Of a stretch of 64,000 nucleotides of DNA, positions 43,795-52,135 are shown piece after piece. The notes beneath the pieces are model-generated. The model searched no databases. It saw only the letters and a program-made list of their open reading frames with translations, and was not told the DNA's origin. Source of the stretch: Pseudomonadota bacterium (GTDB taxonomy: Bacteria > Desulfobacterota > Desulfobacteria > Desulfobacterales > Desulfobacteraceae); assembly GCA_018821535.1 (NCBI GenBank), contig JAHJLV010000026.1:124001-188000 (forward strand), read 5' to 3'. Position numbers and translations under genes: made by a program. Position 1 is the stretch's first letter. Each line of letters starts with the position of its first letter.

Positions 43795-45456
43795 TTAGCT
43801 CGGCTTTATCTGGGATAAAAACTTTTCAACCTCAGCCTGCAAAACATCGGCCTGTTTTAACAGTTCATCAGCATTCATAAGCACTTCGCTTGCAGCATGT
43901 CCGGTTTCATTGGCAGCCTGGGTAACAATCGTGATGCTCTGTGTGACCTCCTGGGTGCCGGATGCCGCCTGATTTGTACTTTCGGCAATCTCACCGGTAA
44001 CAGAAGACTGCTCCTCTACGGCAGCGGCAATGATGGTTGAAATCTCATCAATCTTGTTAATGATCCCGGTGATGTCGTTTATTGCAGACACCGCCCCCTG
44101 CGTGGCACTTTGTATCCCGTTAATTTGCTCAGCAATTTCAGTTGTGGCTGCTGTTGTCTGTTTGGCCAGCTCTTTGACCTCATTGGCAACAACAGCAAAT
44201 CCCTTGCCGGCTTCTCCTGCCCGGGTGGCTTCGATGGTTGCATTCAAGGCCAGAAGATTTGTCTGCTTTGCAATATCTGTGATCAATTGCACCACATCAC
44301 CGATTTTCTGGGAGGCTGCGGTCAGGCTTCCCACCATTTCATTGGTGTTCTGTGCCTTTTTAACGGCACTTCGTGCAATGGCTGACGAGCTTGTAACCTG
44401 TTCGCTGATCTCTCCGACAGAGGCAGTGAGTTCTTCTGTTGCAGATGCCACACTGAGAACATTTGTCGATGTCTGTTTGGAAGCGGCTGCAGCAGATGAT
44501 GACTGCTGGTGGGTTTTATCCGCAGTCTCGTTCATTTTACGGGCAGATCCCTGCAGATCCCCGGCTGCAATTAAAATGGCATTAATTACCTTTCCAATGC
44601 TTGAATGAAAGGATGCCGTCATCTTCTCCATCATCTCTTTCTGCTCTTTTTCATTTCTGATGATGGTCCTTTCCTGCTCTTCTTTCAACTGGATTTTCTC
44701 AATCGCATTTTCCTGAAAGATCTTCACTGCCTTGGCCATCTTGCCGATTTCATCTGTCTGGTCCTGGGCCGGAATATTGACGTCAAGGTTGCCTGCAGCA
44801 AGCTTTTCCATGGATTCTGTCATGGTGACAACAGGTTTGGTAACGGATCTTGCAATAAAAACAACAAACAGACTGACGATTACAAGGGAAAAAACAATAC
44901 CGAGGATCAGCACAAGATGCTGCTTGTTCAAAGCGGTGTGAAGGTCTGTCAGATCATAGGTCAGTGAAATAATACCGCCTTGTTTGTCAAGAATCCAGGA
45001 AGGATGACATCGGATGCAATCCGGAACAACCCTCTGGGGGATAAAAATCTGGACCACATCTTTTTCAATAACCTGAATTGTATCCAGCGATGACTCAAAC
45101 CTGTTAAAAATTTCAGGCGGCATATGCGCGGGAACTGCATCAAGCTCAGAAGAGGACAGGTTGATTTTTCCCTGCCGGTCATACAGAGACACATCCAATA
45201 CTCCCTTAATCTTTTTCTGATCAGAGAGCAGTTTTTTAAAATTTTTCATCTGCCCCCGCTCCAGAGAGCCCTTGACACCGTCCTGGATTGAATGGGACAG
45301 AGTTTGCACAGAATCCATATAGGTTGTGGTCATTTGTTTTTTTACAAAATCGCTGATCAGATATCCGCCGATGGCCAGAGAAAACAAGAGAACAGTGAAA
45401 ATGGGAAACAATATTTTCAGGTTAAATGGTAAATTGGTAAACGCTTTTTTGATCAT
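43795..45456 (-). CDS. Methyl-accepting chemotaxis protein with periplasmic CxxCH heme motif
   Basis: The 553-residue receptor has TM1 (about 15-38), a periplasmic domain (about 39-180), TM2 (about 182-206), a HAMP domain and a methyl-accepting signalling domain with the hairpin tip [34 protein letters not shown] (split here over about 390-425). The periplasmic part holds CIRCH (147-151), a c-type heme attachment site. Heme-c chemoreceptors are known in sulfate reducers: DcrA of Desulfovibrio vulgaris senses oxygen or redox state. The same operon encodes a periplasmic hydrogenase, a possible electron donor to this heme. Covalent heme is predicted, not shown. Confidence 0.93.
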   Translation of the reverse strand: MIKKAFTNLPFNLKILFPIFTVLLFSLAIGGYLISDFVKKQMTTTYMDSVQTLSHSIQDGVKGSLERGQMKNFKKLLSDQKKIKGVLDVSLYDRQGKINLSSSELDAVPAHMPPEIFNRFESSLDTIQVIEKDVVQIFIPQRVVPDCIRCHPSWILDKQGGIISLTYDLTDLHTALNKQHLVLILGIVFSLVIVSLFVVFIARSVTKPVVTMTESMEKLAAGNLDVNIPAQDQTDEIGKMAKAVKIFQENAIEKIQLKEEQERTIIRNEKEQKEMMEKMTASFHSSIGKVINAILIAAGDLQGSARKMNETADKTHQQSSSAAAASKQTSTNVLSVASATEELTASVGEISEQVTSSSAIARSAVKKAQNTNEMVGSLTAASQKIGDVVQLITDIAKQTNLLALNATIEATRAGEAGKGFAVVANEVKELAKQTTAATTEIAEQINGIQSATQGAVSAINDITGIINKIDEISTIIAAAVEEQSSVTGEIAESTNQAASGTQEVTQSITIVTQAANETGHAASEVLMNADELLKQADVLQAEVEKFLSQIKPS

Positions 45457-45483
45457 GGAAATGACCTCTTTTTTCGATAAGGT

Positions 45484-47001
45484 TTATATTGAATTCCTAT
45501 AAATCTTTACATAACCGTCTTCAACAATCAGTTTAAAGCCTGATGAGGCTGCCACAGGCACCAGCAGTGCATCAAGTTCCGCTTTCCGGTTACAGAAATT
45601 ACCCGCACAAACATGCATATCCTGACAGGCCACCTGAGCATACCGTAAATCAATAAACTTTTCGATATCCACCAGGCTGCCGATTCCCATCACATCATGC
45701 ATATATCTTTGCATGCGGTCAAAATCCTGAATCTTTGGGAAAAGGTCCTTTGTTGTAATTCCATTGGAAGCGGACAATACATTGGACAAAACAGGAGCCG
45801 TAAGCCCCAGCATCCCTTCAGGGTCCAGAAAACCGACCCCGATCCGGGCCGCATCCTCGATATTGTCTGAAATATATTTTCCCGCATCCACAAGCAGTTG
45901 TGTAAATTCATAGACCGCATCTGTATGCAAACCTGCAAAATCATCACGAACTGCAACCACACAACACGGATGATTTTCCCACAACTCACCCGAAAGAAAC
46001 TGCATGTCACAAATGCCCGCTGCAATTGATTTGGACGCAATGGGTTCTGCCACCATAAATCCCCCTACACTCTGGCTGGCCCTTAGAAATTCGGGCATAT
46101 TCACCGGCGCAACAACTTCAAAATTCACATGGATATCATTGCCTTTTTCAAGACTTGCGTTAAGACCCTTCTTTTCAAAAAACATATGGGCAAGCATGTG
46201 ATGAACAGACAGTTTATGGGGAATCAGAAATGATTTGCCCTTGAAAAAATCAGCACAGGGTTCGGCATATCCGCCCTTGCGGTTACGGACAAAAGCACTG
46301 CCGTTTTTATGCGCCAGAAGGGTCAACCGGATGGGCACCCCATGGACAAAAAGATCCTGGGCAATAGGGGCCAGGATAAACGCCGCATCAACCATGCCTT
46401 TATCAAGGGCCTGCTCCACCGGATTCCAGCTGGCCATGCAGCGGGTTTCAAGTTCAAAATACTTGGGTGACATTTCTCCTTTTGCAATTTTATCCTTGAG
46501 GACACCCAGAATCAGATGATCGGTAATCTGAATGTGGGCCACCCGCAACTTCACTTTTCCGGAACGGCCCATAATCGGGCCGTGTGAAACTGATTCGTCT
46601 TCTTCCCGAGCCGCACCCAGCACATCATCAATTGTCTTTTTCAACTCCTCAGCTGTAAACGGTTTGGAGATAAAACCACTCACGCCGTCTTTTCTGGCCT
46701 TTTGCAACTGTTCCCGGTCTGCCTGGGCCGTGGCCATGATAAAAGGGATATGCTTGTATTTTTTATACGCCCTGACCCAGACCAGCAGTTCATCCCCGCC
46801 TTTATTGGGCATGTTCCAGTCACTGATAATCAGATCAATATCATCCGTATCCTGCAGCAGATCAATTGCCACGTTGCCGTCTTCAGCCTCGACAATCCGG
46901 GTAAAACCAATCTCTTTAAGAATTTTGATCTCAATCTTTCGCATTGATGCCTGGTCTTCAACAAGCAGCAATTTCATCTTTTCCGGGTTATAATCGTGCA
47001 T
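45484..47001 (-). CDS. Receiver domain fused to an NMT1/NrtA-like substrate-binding domain
   Basis: The 505-residue cytoplasmic protein has a receiver (about 8-125; LLLVEDQASMRKIEIK, phospho-acceptor Asp in LIISDWNMPNKGG, Lys in SKPF) fused to a domain with the fold pattern of nitrate/bicarbonate/sulfonate binding proteins (about 145-460; LRVAHIQITDHLILGVLKD, DAAFILAPIAQDL, GGFMVAEPIASKS). No signal peptide is present, so the ligand domain is inside the cell. Three cysteines near 459, 465 and 470 (ACQDMHVCAGNFC) could bind a metal or cluster. I chose ATG 47001; a GTG at 47019 adds six residues. It could be the output or adaptor of the linked CheA. Confidence 0.82.
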   Translation of the reverse strand: MHDYNPEKMKLLLVEDQASMRKIEIKILKEIGFTRIVEAEDGNVAIDLLQDTDDIDLIISDWNMPNKGGDELLVWVRAYKKYKHIPFIMATAQADREQLQKARKDGVSGFISKPFTAEELKKTIDDVLGAAREEDESVSHGPIMGRSGKVKLRVAHIQITDHLILGVLKDKIAKGEMSPKYFELETRCMASWNPVEQALDKGMVDAAFILAPIAQDLFVHGVPIRLTLLAHKNGSAFVRNRKGGYAEPCADFFKGKSFLIPHKLSVHHMLAHMFFEKKGLNASLEKGNDIHVNFEVVAPVNMPEFLRASQSVGGFMVAEPIASKSIAAGICDMQFLSGELWENHPCCVVAVRDDFAGLHTDAVYEFTQLLVDAGKYISDNIEDAARIGVGFLDPEGMLGLTAPVLSNVLSASNGITTKDLFPKIQDFDRMQRYMHDVMGIGSLVDIEKFIDLRYAQVACQDMHVCAGNFCNRKAELDALLVPVAASSGFKLIVEDGYVKIYRNSI

Positions 47002-47040
47002 GTGCTTTTCTCTTTTCACTCAGTGGTCATTATCTGTAAT

Positions 47041-48318
47041 TCAGGATGCGATGGAACCGAGCATCATCTTTTCCACCTTTGTCAGGTCGTCAGAACTGCT
47101 GCTGACATCCGTCAATGCCTTTCGGATCTGTGCAAGATTTTCATTGACCTTTTTCATACCATCTGTGATTTGCAATGTGGCTGCAGCAGTTTGAGCAACA
47201 TTGAAGCTGACCTCTTTTGTCTGACGCGCTGCGCCACTGACGTTGTCGGCAATGCTCCTGCTGGAAACGCTTTGTTCCTGAACTGCGGCAGCGATTGTTT
47301 CGACAATATTGGTCATGTTGTGTGTCACATCATTTATTTTTTTGATCTCGATGATCGTACTCTGGGTGGAACTGCTCATGGCTTCAATTTTGTGCTTGAT
47401 ATCAAGGGTGGCTTCATTTGTCTGGGCAGCCAGATCTTTTACTTCCCCTGCAACAACAGCAAATCCTTTTCCAGCCTCTCCGGCCCGGGCCGCTTCAATG
47501 GTTGCATTCAGCGCCAGCAGTTTTGTCTGTTCGGCAATTTCGACAATGGTATCAATGACCGAGGTTATTTCTTCGGAAGCCTTTCCTAAAATATCAATTT
47601 TTTCAAAAGCTTTATCCACGCACGACTTGGCCTCCAACGTGATCATTTTTGCCGCTTCTGAATTTTTGGAAATCTCTCCAATGGTGCTGATCATTTCATC
47701 TGTCACAATGGTGATTGAATCCATGTTCTTCTGCAGATACTCCGCCGCTTCTGAAACACAAGCGATATTCGCACGCATCTCCTCTGTGGCACCAGAAACA
47801 ATGCCTGACTCTTGAGCAATACTTTCAGACTTTTTGATCAGATCTGCTGCTGCCCGTGAAAGACCTGAAATGGTTTCATGCAATTGATTCGCATTGGCTT
47901 TGATGCCGTTATGAAGCCCTTGCTGCTCAAGAGTTACCTGCTTATGAATTTTCTCCTTTGCCGCAAACCTGGCTGCCAGATCTTTTAAAACACCGGCAAT
48001 GATCTCAATCTCACCGGCATTCTCAATACTGCAGTCCGCAGAATAATTCCCCCGGCTGATATCAGCTGCAAAATCGGAACAGGCAATGATCGGGCGACAG
48101 ATTCTTCCGGCCAGCACCCACAGCAGGTACCCGGATAAAACCAATACTGCGCATAAAACACCAAAAACGACGGGAAGCCGTTCAATGAGCAGCGTGCCCT
48201 GGGCACTGCCCCCCTTCCCTCCTATGGCAATGATAATAAAAACCAGAACCATGGCCACAATCCATATTCCAATAGTCCCGGCAAAAATTTTCTGACGAAT
48301 CTGTAACCCTGCAGACAT
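47041..48318 (-). CDS. Methyl-accepting chemotaxis protein with minimal periplasmic loop
   Basis: The 425-residue receptor has two transmembrane helices (about 12-33 and 49-70) joined by a periplasmic loop of only about 15 residues, a HAMP-like region (about 70-120) and a signalling domain with [18 protein letters not shown] and [19 protein letters not shown]. With no room for a periplasmic ligand domain it must sense through its membrane or cytoplasmic part or through a partner protein. It directly follows the hydrogenase small-subunit gene (41-base gap). Confidence 0.92.
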   Translation of the reverse strand: MSAGLQIRQKIFAGTIGIWIVAMVLVFIIIAIGGKGGSAQGTLLIERLPVVFGVLCAVLVLSGYLLWVLAGRICRPIIACSDFAADISRGNYSADCSIENAGEIEIIAGVLKDLAARFAAKEKIHKQVTLEQQGLHNGIKANANQLHETISGLSRAAADLIKKSESIAQESGIVSGATEEMRANIACVSEAAEYLQKNMDSITIVTDEMISTIGEISKNSEAAKMITLEAKSCVDKAFEKIDILGKASEEITSVIDTIVEIAEQTKLLALNATIEAARAGEAGKGFAVVAGEVKDLAAQTNEATLDIKHKIEAMSSSTQSTIIEIKKINDVTHNMTNIVETIAAAVQEQSVSSRSIADNVSGAARQTKEVSFNVAQTAAATLQITDGMKKVNENLAQIRKALTDVSSSSDDLTKVEKMMLGSIAS

Positions 48319-48359
48319 GTTCCTCTCCTTTAAATTATAACACCCCGGGTAACCCCGTT

Positions 48360-49292
48360 TTATTTATTAATTTTCATGGTTTCGACCGCATTGGGCTTAA
48401 AAGACGTATAAAATGGAAATTTCTTTTTTGCCGCAAACAGAGGGGATGCACAGCCGATACAGGGCGCATTGGCATCAATACACCAGGTTTGCCCCCCGTT
48501 CCACCACCGTGTCGGACAGTCTGCATAGGTATCTGGACCCAGGCAACCCAGTTTGAAAAGACATCCTTTGTCCCCCAGTTTATGCGCAAATATTTCCTGC
48601 TGAAAATCATGATACCGTGGACAAAGCTCATGGACCTTACGACTGAAAAACAATTTCGGCTGACCATTGACCAGCTCGGGCAGACCTACCTGCACCAGGT
48701 GAATGATGGTCTTCCACACCCAGTCCGGATGAACTGAACACCCCGGAATTTCAATCAGCAAAGGATTTATTTTTTTGCGCTTATAAAACTCCCTCAGACT
48801 GACAGCACCGGTCAGATTGCCTTCTGCAGCCGGGATTCCGCCATGGGTTGCACAGGTGCCCACTGCGATGGCACCGCTCATGGTCTTTGCAGCATCGGTT
48901 AAATAATCGGCAAAGGGTTTGTTTCCGATCACACAGGCTTCAGGCATGTCCCAGGGAATGGCACCCTCAACTGCCAGAAAATACTCTCCGGCGCGGCCTG
49001 AGATATACTCTTCAATAAGATTCAGCGCCTGTTTTCCGGATGTGGCGGACAAATCAGCGTGAAAAGACAGTTTTGAATACTGCGTAATCATGGAAACTGC
49101 ATTGGGAGATTCAGCCTGCAAAAGCGAAATGGAGCACCCTGTGCAGGACTGGCCCTGAAGATAAATAAGTCTGGGAACACCTGCAGGGTCTATTTTTTTC
49201 AAGGCGGCCTGAACAATTCCGGGCAGCTGGGTAATACCAAAAGAGGCGCTTAAACATGCAGCCATTTTCAGAAATTCTCGTCGATCTATCAT
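48360..49292 (-). CDS. Periplasmic [NiFe] hydrogenase small subunit (Tat-exported)
   Basis: The 310-residue protein carries three Fe-S clusters from the active site to a redox partner. A twin-arginine signal (DRREFLK, residues 3-9) marks export of the folded heterodimer. Proximal-cluster cysteines are C50, C53, C147 and C185; the distal cluster uses H221, C224, C244 and C250; the medial cluster has C259, C271, C278 and C281. C271 stands where standard [NiFe] enzymes have Pro, so the medial cluster should be [4Fe-4S], as in NiFeSe hydrogenases. There is no C-terminal membrane anchor, so the enzyme should be soluble or attached through a partner. GAGGACAAATTT precedes the ATG. Confidence 0.93.
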   Translation of the reverse strand: MIDRREFLKMAACLSASFGITQLPGIVQAALKKIDPAGVPRLIYLQGQSCTGCSISLLQAESPNAVSMITQYSKLSFHADLSATSGKQALNLIEEYISGRAGEYFLAVEGAIPWDMPEACVIGNKPFADYLTDAAKTMSGAIAVGTCATHGGIPAAEGNLTGAVSLREFYKRKKINPLLIEIPGCSVHPDWVWKTIIHLVQVGLPELVNGQPKLFFSRKVHELCPRYHDFQQEIFAHKLGDKGCLFKLGCLGPDTYADCPTRWWNGGQTWCIDANAPCIGCASPLFAAKKKFPFYTSFKPNAVETMKINK

Positions 49293-49323
49293 AAATTTGT
49301 CCTCAGCGAAAAATTAATCATTG

Positions 49324-50835
49324 CTAATGTACAGCGCAGGCCAGACACGGATCAAAAGAATGCACAATTCGATTGGCCTCAATCTGCTCTTCAGGGTTTT
49401 CCACACGGGTACCCACCAGTGCGGATTCAAGAGGGCCCGGCTGGCCCTGGTCATCCTTGGGTGAACAGTTCCAGGTGGTGGGCACCACACATTCATATTT
49501 TTCAATTTTATAATCCTTAATTCTGATATAATGCAGAAGTGCGCCCCGGGATGCTTCTGTAGCACCAAACCCTTCTCCTGACTCCGGCAGGTCATACCGG
49601 GCCATGAACGGCGCTTTTATATCAATCCGTTCTGTCTCTTCCAGCAGAAAATCAGCAATGATTACAGCAGAGATAGCACGGCACAGATGTCTGCCCAGCA
49701 CAGAATTTAAATTATCAGCCTTAATCCCGGCAATACCGGCATATTGATCCACCAGTTGTTTGATTTTGGGGTTGTTGTTCTGATGGTAATCCACCAGAAT
49801 TCTGGCTGCAGGTCCGACCTCCATCACTTTTCCCTGGTATCGCGGGGCTTTTACCCATGAATACGCCCCGGATTTATGGGGGGCAGGAGTCAAGTCTCCC
49901 TCTCTGACGGTTAAACCCGAAGGAGATGAATATTTGGAATATTTCACATCCTCCCGGATCACATCAAAATTGACTCTGCTGATTGAATTTCCCGACAGCA
50001 CACCCGGTGCAAACAGCCGTCTGCTGTCAAGCTCTGGCCCAAAAGGCAGAAGTCCGTAAGACAGAAATCCGCCCCGGCTTTGGCCGATATGCCAGTATTC
50101 AGGAAATTCCCCGGCCACAGCCAGGATATCCGGAAGATATTTTTTATGAATAAAATCCCGGACATCGGAAATTAATGAGCGGTATGAAGCAATATGATCA
50201 ATACTGGGTTCCTGAGTGCACCCGCCGGGAAAAATTGCAGTGGCATGGGGAAACTTGCCGCCGAAAATCGCAGACGCCTTATTGGCCTTTTTTTGAATCT
50301 CAAGCGATTCAATATAATGTTTCAAGGCAGTGATATTTGCTTTGGCATCGGAAACATAGCGCCCGGACAGTCTGGGCAAAAAGGGGGCTGCCGGAAAAGG
50401 CATGTTTGAGCCGGTTTCAGCCTTCACCCAGTCCCTGAGAGCAATTAAATCAGAATCCGATCCCTGATATTTAAGAATGGCTGTCACATCAACAAAATCC
50501 AATGCAGACAACTGATAAAAATGCAGCAGATAATCATAGAGGTGGTTTGCCCCTTGTATCAAATTATGCAGAATACGGCCGTTGGGCGGGACCACAAGGG
50601 TGTATGCATTTTCCTGGGCATAGGAAGATGCAATGGCATGGGCATAGGGGCAGACTCCGCAGATTCTCTGGGTAATCTGCTGTGCATCCAGGGGATCCCT
50701 GCCCCGAAGAAAAACTTCAAATCCCCTGAACATTTCACCCACACTTTCCGCCTTTGTGATCACATTTTTTTCAACTGTCGTGTGGATACTCAGATGTCCT
50801 TCCAGCCGTGTTACAGGACCAATATCAACTTTCAT
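49324..50835 (-). CDS. [NiFe] hydrogenase large subunit lacking the C-terminal maturation peptide
   Basis: The 503-residue catalytic subunit binds the Ni-Fe(CN)2CO centre. The L1 motif RICGVCPYAH gives C59 and C62; the C-terminal motif DPCLACAVH gives C497 and C500, and the protein stops at H503 with TAG. Most large subunits carry about 15 further residues that an endopeptidase removes after this His; here none is encoded, and the next in-frame codons are CAA TGA. Sensor hydrogenases such as HoxC and HupV also lack this extension. The sequence resembles NiFeSe HysA (MFRGFE, NGRILHNLIQGANHL) with Cys in place of Sec. The ATG overlaps the upstream regulator by four bases. Confidence 0.94.
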   Translation of the reverse strand: MKVDIGPVTRLEGHLSIHTTVEKNVITKAESVGEMFRGFEVFLRGRDPLDAQQITQRICGVCPYAHAIASSYAQENAYTLVVPPNGRILHNLIQGANHLYDYLLHFYQLSALDFVDVTAILKYQGSDSDLIALRDWVKAETGSNMPFPAAPFLPRLSGRYVSDAKANITALKHYIESLEIQKKANKASAIFGGKFPHATAIFPGGCTQEPSIDHIASYRSLISDVRDFIHKKYLPDILAVAGEFPEYWHIGQSRGGFLSYGLLPFGPELDSRRLFAPGVLSGNSISRVNFDVIREDVKYSKYSSPSGLTVREGDLTPAPHKSGAYSWVKAPRYQGKVMEVGPAARILVDYHQNNNPKIKQLVDQYAGIAGIKADNLNSVLGRHLCRAISAVIIADFLLEETERIDIKAPFMARYDLPESGEGFGATEASRGALLHYIRIKDYKIEKYECVVPTTWNCSPKDDQGQPGPLESALVGTRVENPEEQIEANRIVHSFDPCLACAVH

Positions 50836-51419
50836 AAGACTCCTATCTCTTCTGACCTGATTAACGTGTTTACTTCCCTGATGATAGCCTTGATGTCCTC
50901 TGATTTTTCAAAAAAACCATCTGCTCCGCAGGATAAAATCTGTTCTTTATTTTTTTGATCTTTGTTCCCTGAAATTGCAAGAATCTTTATGCTTGAGGTA
51001 CTGTTATTGCCTTTTAACTGCCGGCAGACTTCAAACCCGTCCAGTTTTGGCATATAAAGGTCAAGAATCACCAAATCCGGTTGAAATTGAATGGTTTTGA
51101 TGCCTGCCTCAAAACCGTCTGCTGCAGAATCCACCTCAAATCCATTTTTCCTGAATGCCACAATCAACAGTTTGCGGACAGACGGATCATCATCAACGAT
51201 CAGAACTTTATGCGGGGCTCTCCCGGTCCGGGTGCAACTTGTCATTTCTTTTGATTCAATCAAGGCGTGAAGATCTTTGCGAAGGATTCGATAGTGGCCG
51301 CCAGCAGTGACACCGGCATTGAGTACCCCGGACCTGATCCATCGCCATATGGTTGCCCGGGTAACCTTGCAACGCTTTGCAGCTGCTGTGACCGTAATAA
51401 TTTCGTCATCAACTTTCAT
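50832..51419 (-). CDS. DNA-binding response regulator: excisionase/MerR-type HTH plus receiver
   Basis: The 195-residue protein has an N-terminal helix-turn-helix of the excisionase/BldC type (about 6-60; TVTAAAKRCKVTRATIWRWI, TAGGHYRILRKDLH) and a C-terminal receiver (about 72-190) with LIVDDDPSVRKLL, phospho-acceptor Asp in LVILDLYMPKLDG, and the Thr/Ser and Lys positions partly conserved (LAISGNKDQ, FEKSED). DNA binding at the N-terminus is the reverse of OmpR order. It is the first gene of the hydrogenase/chemotaxis operon and overlaps the large-subunit gene (ATGA), so it may control its own operon with the operon's CheA as kinase. No other histidine kinase is adjacent. Confidence 0.87.
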   Translation of the reverse strand: MKVDDEIITVTAAAKRCKVTRATIWRWIRSGVLNAGVTAGGHYRILRKDLHALIESKEMTSCTRTGRAPHKVLIVDDDPSVRKLLIVAFRKNGFEVDSAADGFEAGIKTIQFQPDLVILDLYMPKLDGFEVCRQLKGNNSTSSIKILAISGNKDQKNKEQILSCGADGFFEKSEDIKAIIREVNTLIRSEEIGVL

Positions 51420-51485
51420 AAAAAAGCCCGCTCAATTATCCGATGAATCATTTTATACATATGAAACCAATGGAACGTAAGAAAC

Positions 51486-51513
51486 AGTATGCTTTTTTAT
51501 TCTTCTCTGTCAA
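51486..51513 (-). promoter_or_regulatory. Candidate promoter of the hydrogenase/chemosensory operon
   Basis: On the minus strand TTGACA (perfect -35) is followed after 16 bases by CATACT. Transcription would begin near 51479, about 60 bases before the first start codon. No other good promoter was seen between the ten downstream genes, though internal ones cannot be excluded. Confidence 0.5.
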
Positions 51514-51561
51514 TAAAAATTTAACATGGAAATTGACACGGCCGGGACACCCATATAATGC

Positions 51562-51591
51562 GGCGGCAGACCAAGAACATGGCCTGCCGCC
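51562..51591 (-). terminator. Hairpin after leuD, probable terminator
   Basis: GGCGGCAG (51562-51569) and CTGCCGCC (51584-51591) form a perfect 8-bp GC-rich stem with two more pairs after one mismatch and an 8-base loop. It starts 9 bases after the leuD stop and separates leuCD from the hydrogenase operon. A T-tract is weak (CATTATAT), so termination strength is uncertain. Confidence 0.55.
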
Positions 51592-51599
51592 TTAAACTT

Positions 51600-52124
51600 T
51601 TAATAATTCTGGTCAGCGTATTCCACCCATCCGCCGGTTTGCACCAGTTCTTTATCAAACCCGGAGATTTCAAATCCGATGTCTTTGGTCTTTGCTCCAG
51701 CCTGGACAGTGATTTGACCGGCCTTGACATCCACCGCAATAACCGTATCATTGCCTGCAAATTCCTTGAACAGGTCATCCACTGTTTTCTGGGGCAACTC
51801 AATGGCCAGCATACCGCAGTTATACATATTCTGCCTGAAAATCCGGGCAAAACTGGGTGCGATCACCACATGAATACCATTGACCTCAAGGGCCCATGGC
51901 GCATGTTCCCGTGAAGATCCGCACCCGAAATTGCCCTGGGTCAGCACCACAGATTTTCCCTGAATATCTGTTTTCGGATCAAATCCGTCCATTTTTAAAT
52001 CTTCCAGCAGATGAGGGCCCATGGCAATTTTTTCAATTTCAGTCAGATATTTTGCCGGGATGATTTCATCTGTATTTATATCTGATCGATCCAGAAACAA
52101 TACTTTTCCTTTAAATTCTTTCAT
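51600..52124 (-). CDS. leuD: 3-isopropylmalate dehydratase-family small subunit
   Basis: The 174-residue swivel-domain subunit shows SDINTDEIIPAKYLTEIEK at the start, FGCGSSREHAPWALE (about 57-71) and APSFARIFRQNMYNCG, all typical of LeuD-type aconitase-superfamily small subunits. Isopropylmalate, homoaconitate and citraconate hydratases share this fold; the AKYLTEIEK segment near the substrate loop differs from classical leucine-pathway LeuD as I recall it, so the substrate is open. leuC is 11 bases upstream; leuA and leuB are not in the window. Confidence 0.87.
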   Translation of the reverse strand: MKEFKGKVLFLDRSDINTDEIIPAKYLTEIEKIAMGPHLLEDLKMDGFDPKTDIQGKSVVLTQGNFGCGSSREHAPWALEVNGIHVVIAPSFARIFRQNMYNCGMLAIELPQKTVDDLFKEFAGNDTVIAVDVKAGQITVQAGAKTKDIGFEISGFDKELVQTGGWVEYADQNY

Positions 52125-52135
52125 GATGATTTTCC

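Noticed and set aside
49324..50835. Selenocysteine (NiFeSe) hydrogenase
   Set aside because: The position before the final CxVH is encoded by TGT (Cys), and there is no in-frame TGA in the C-terminal motif.
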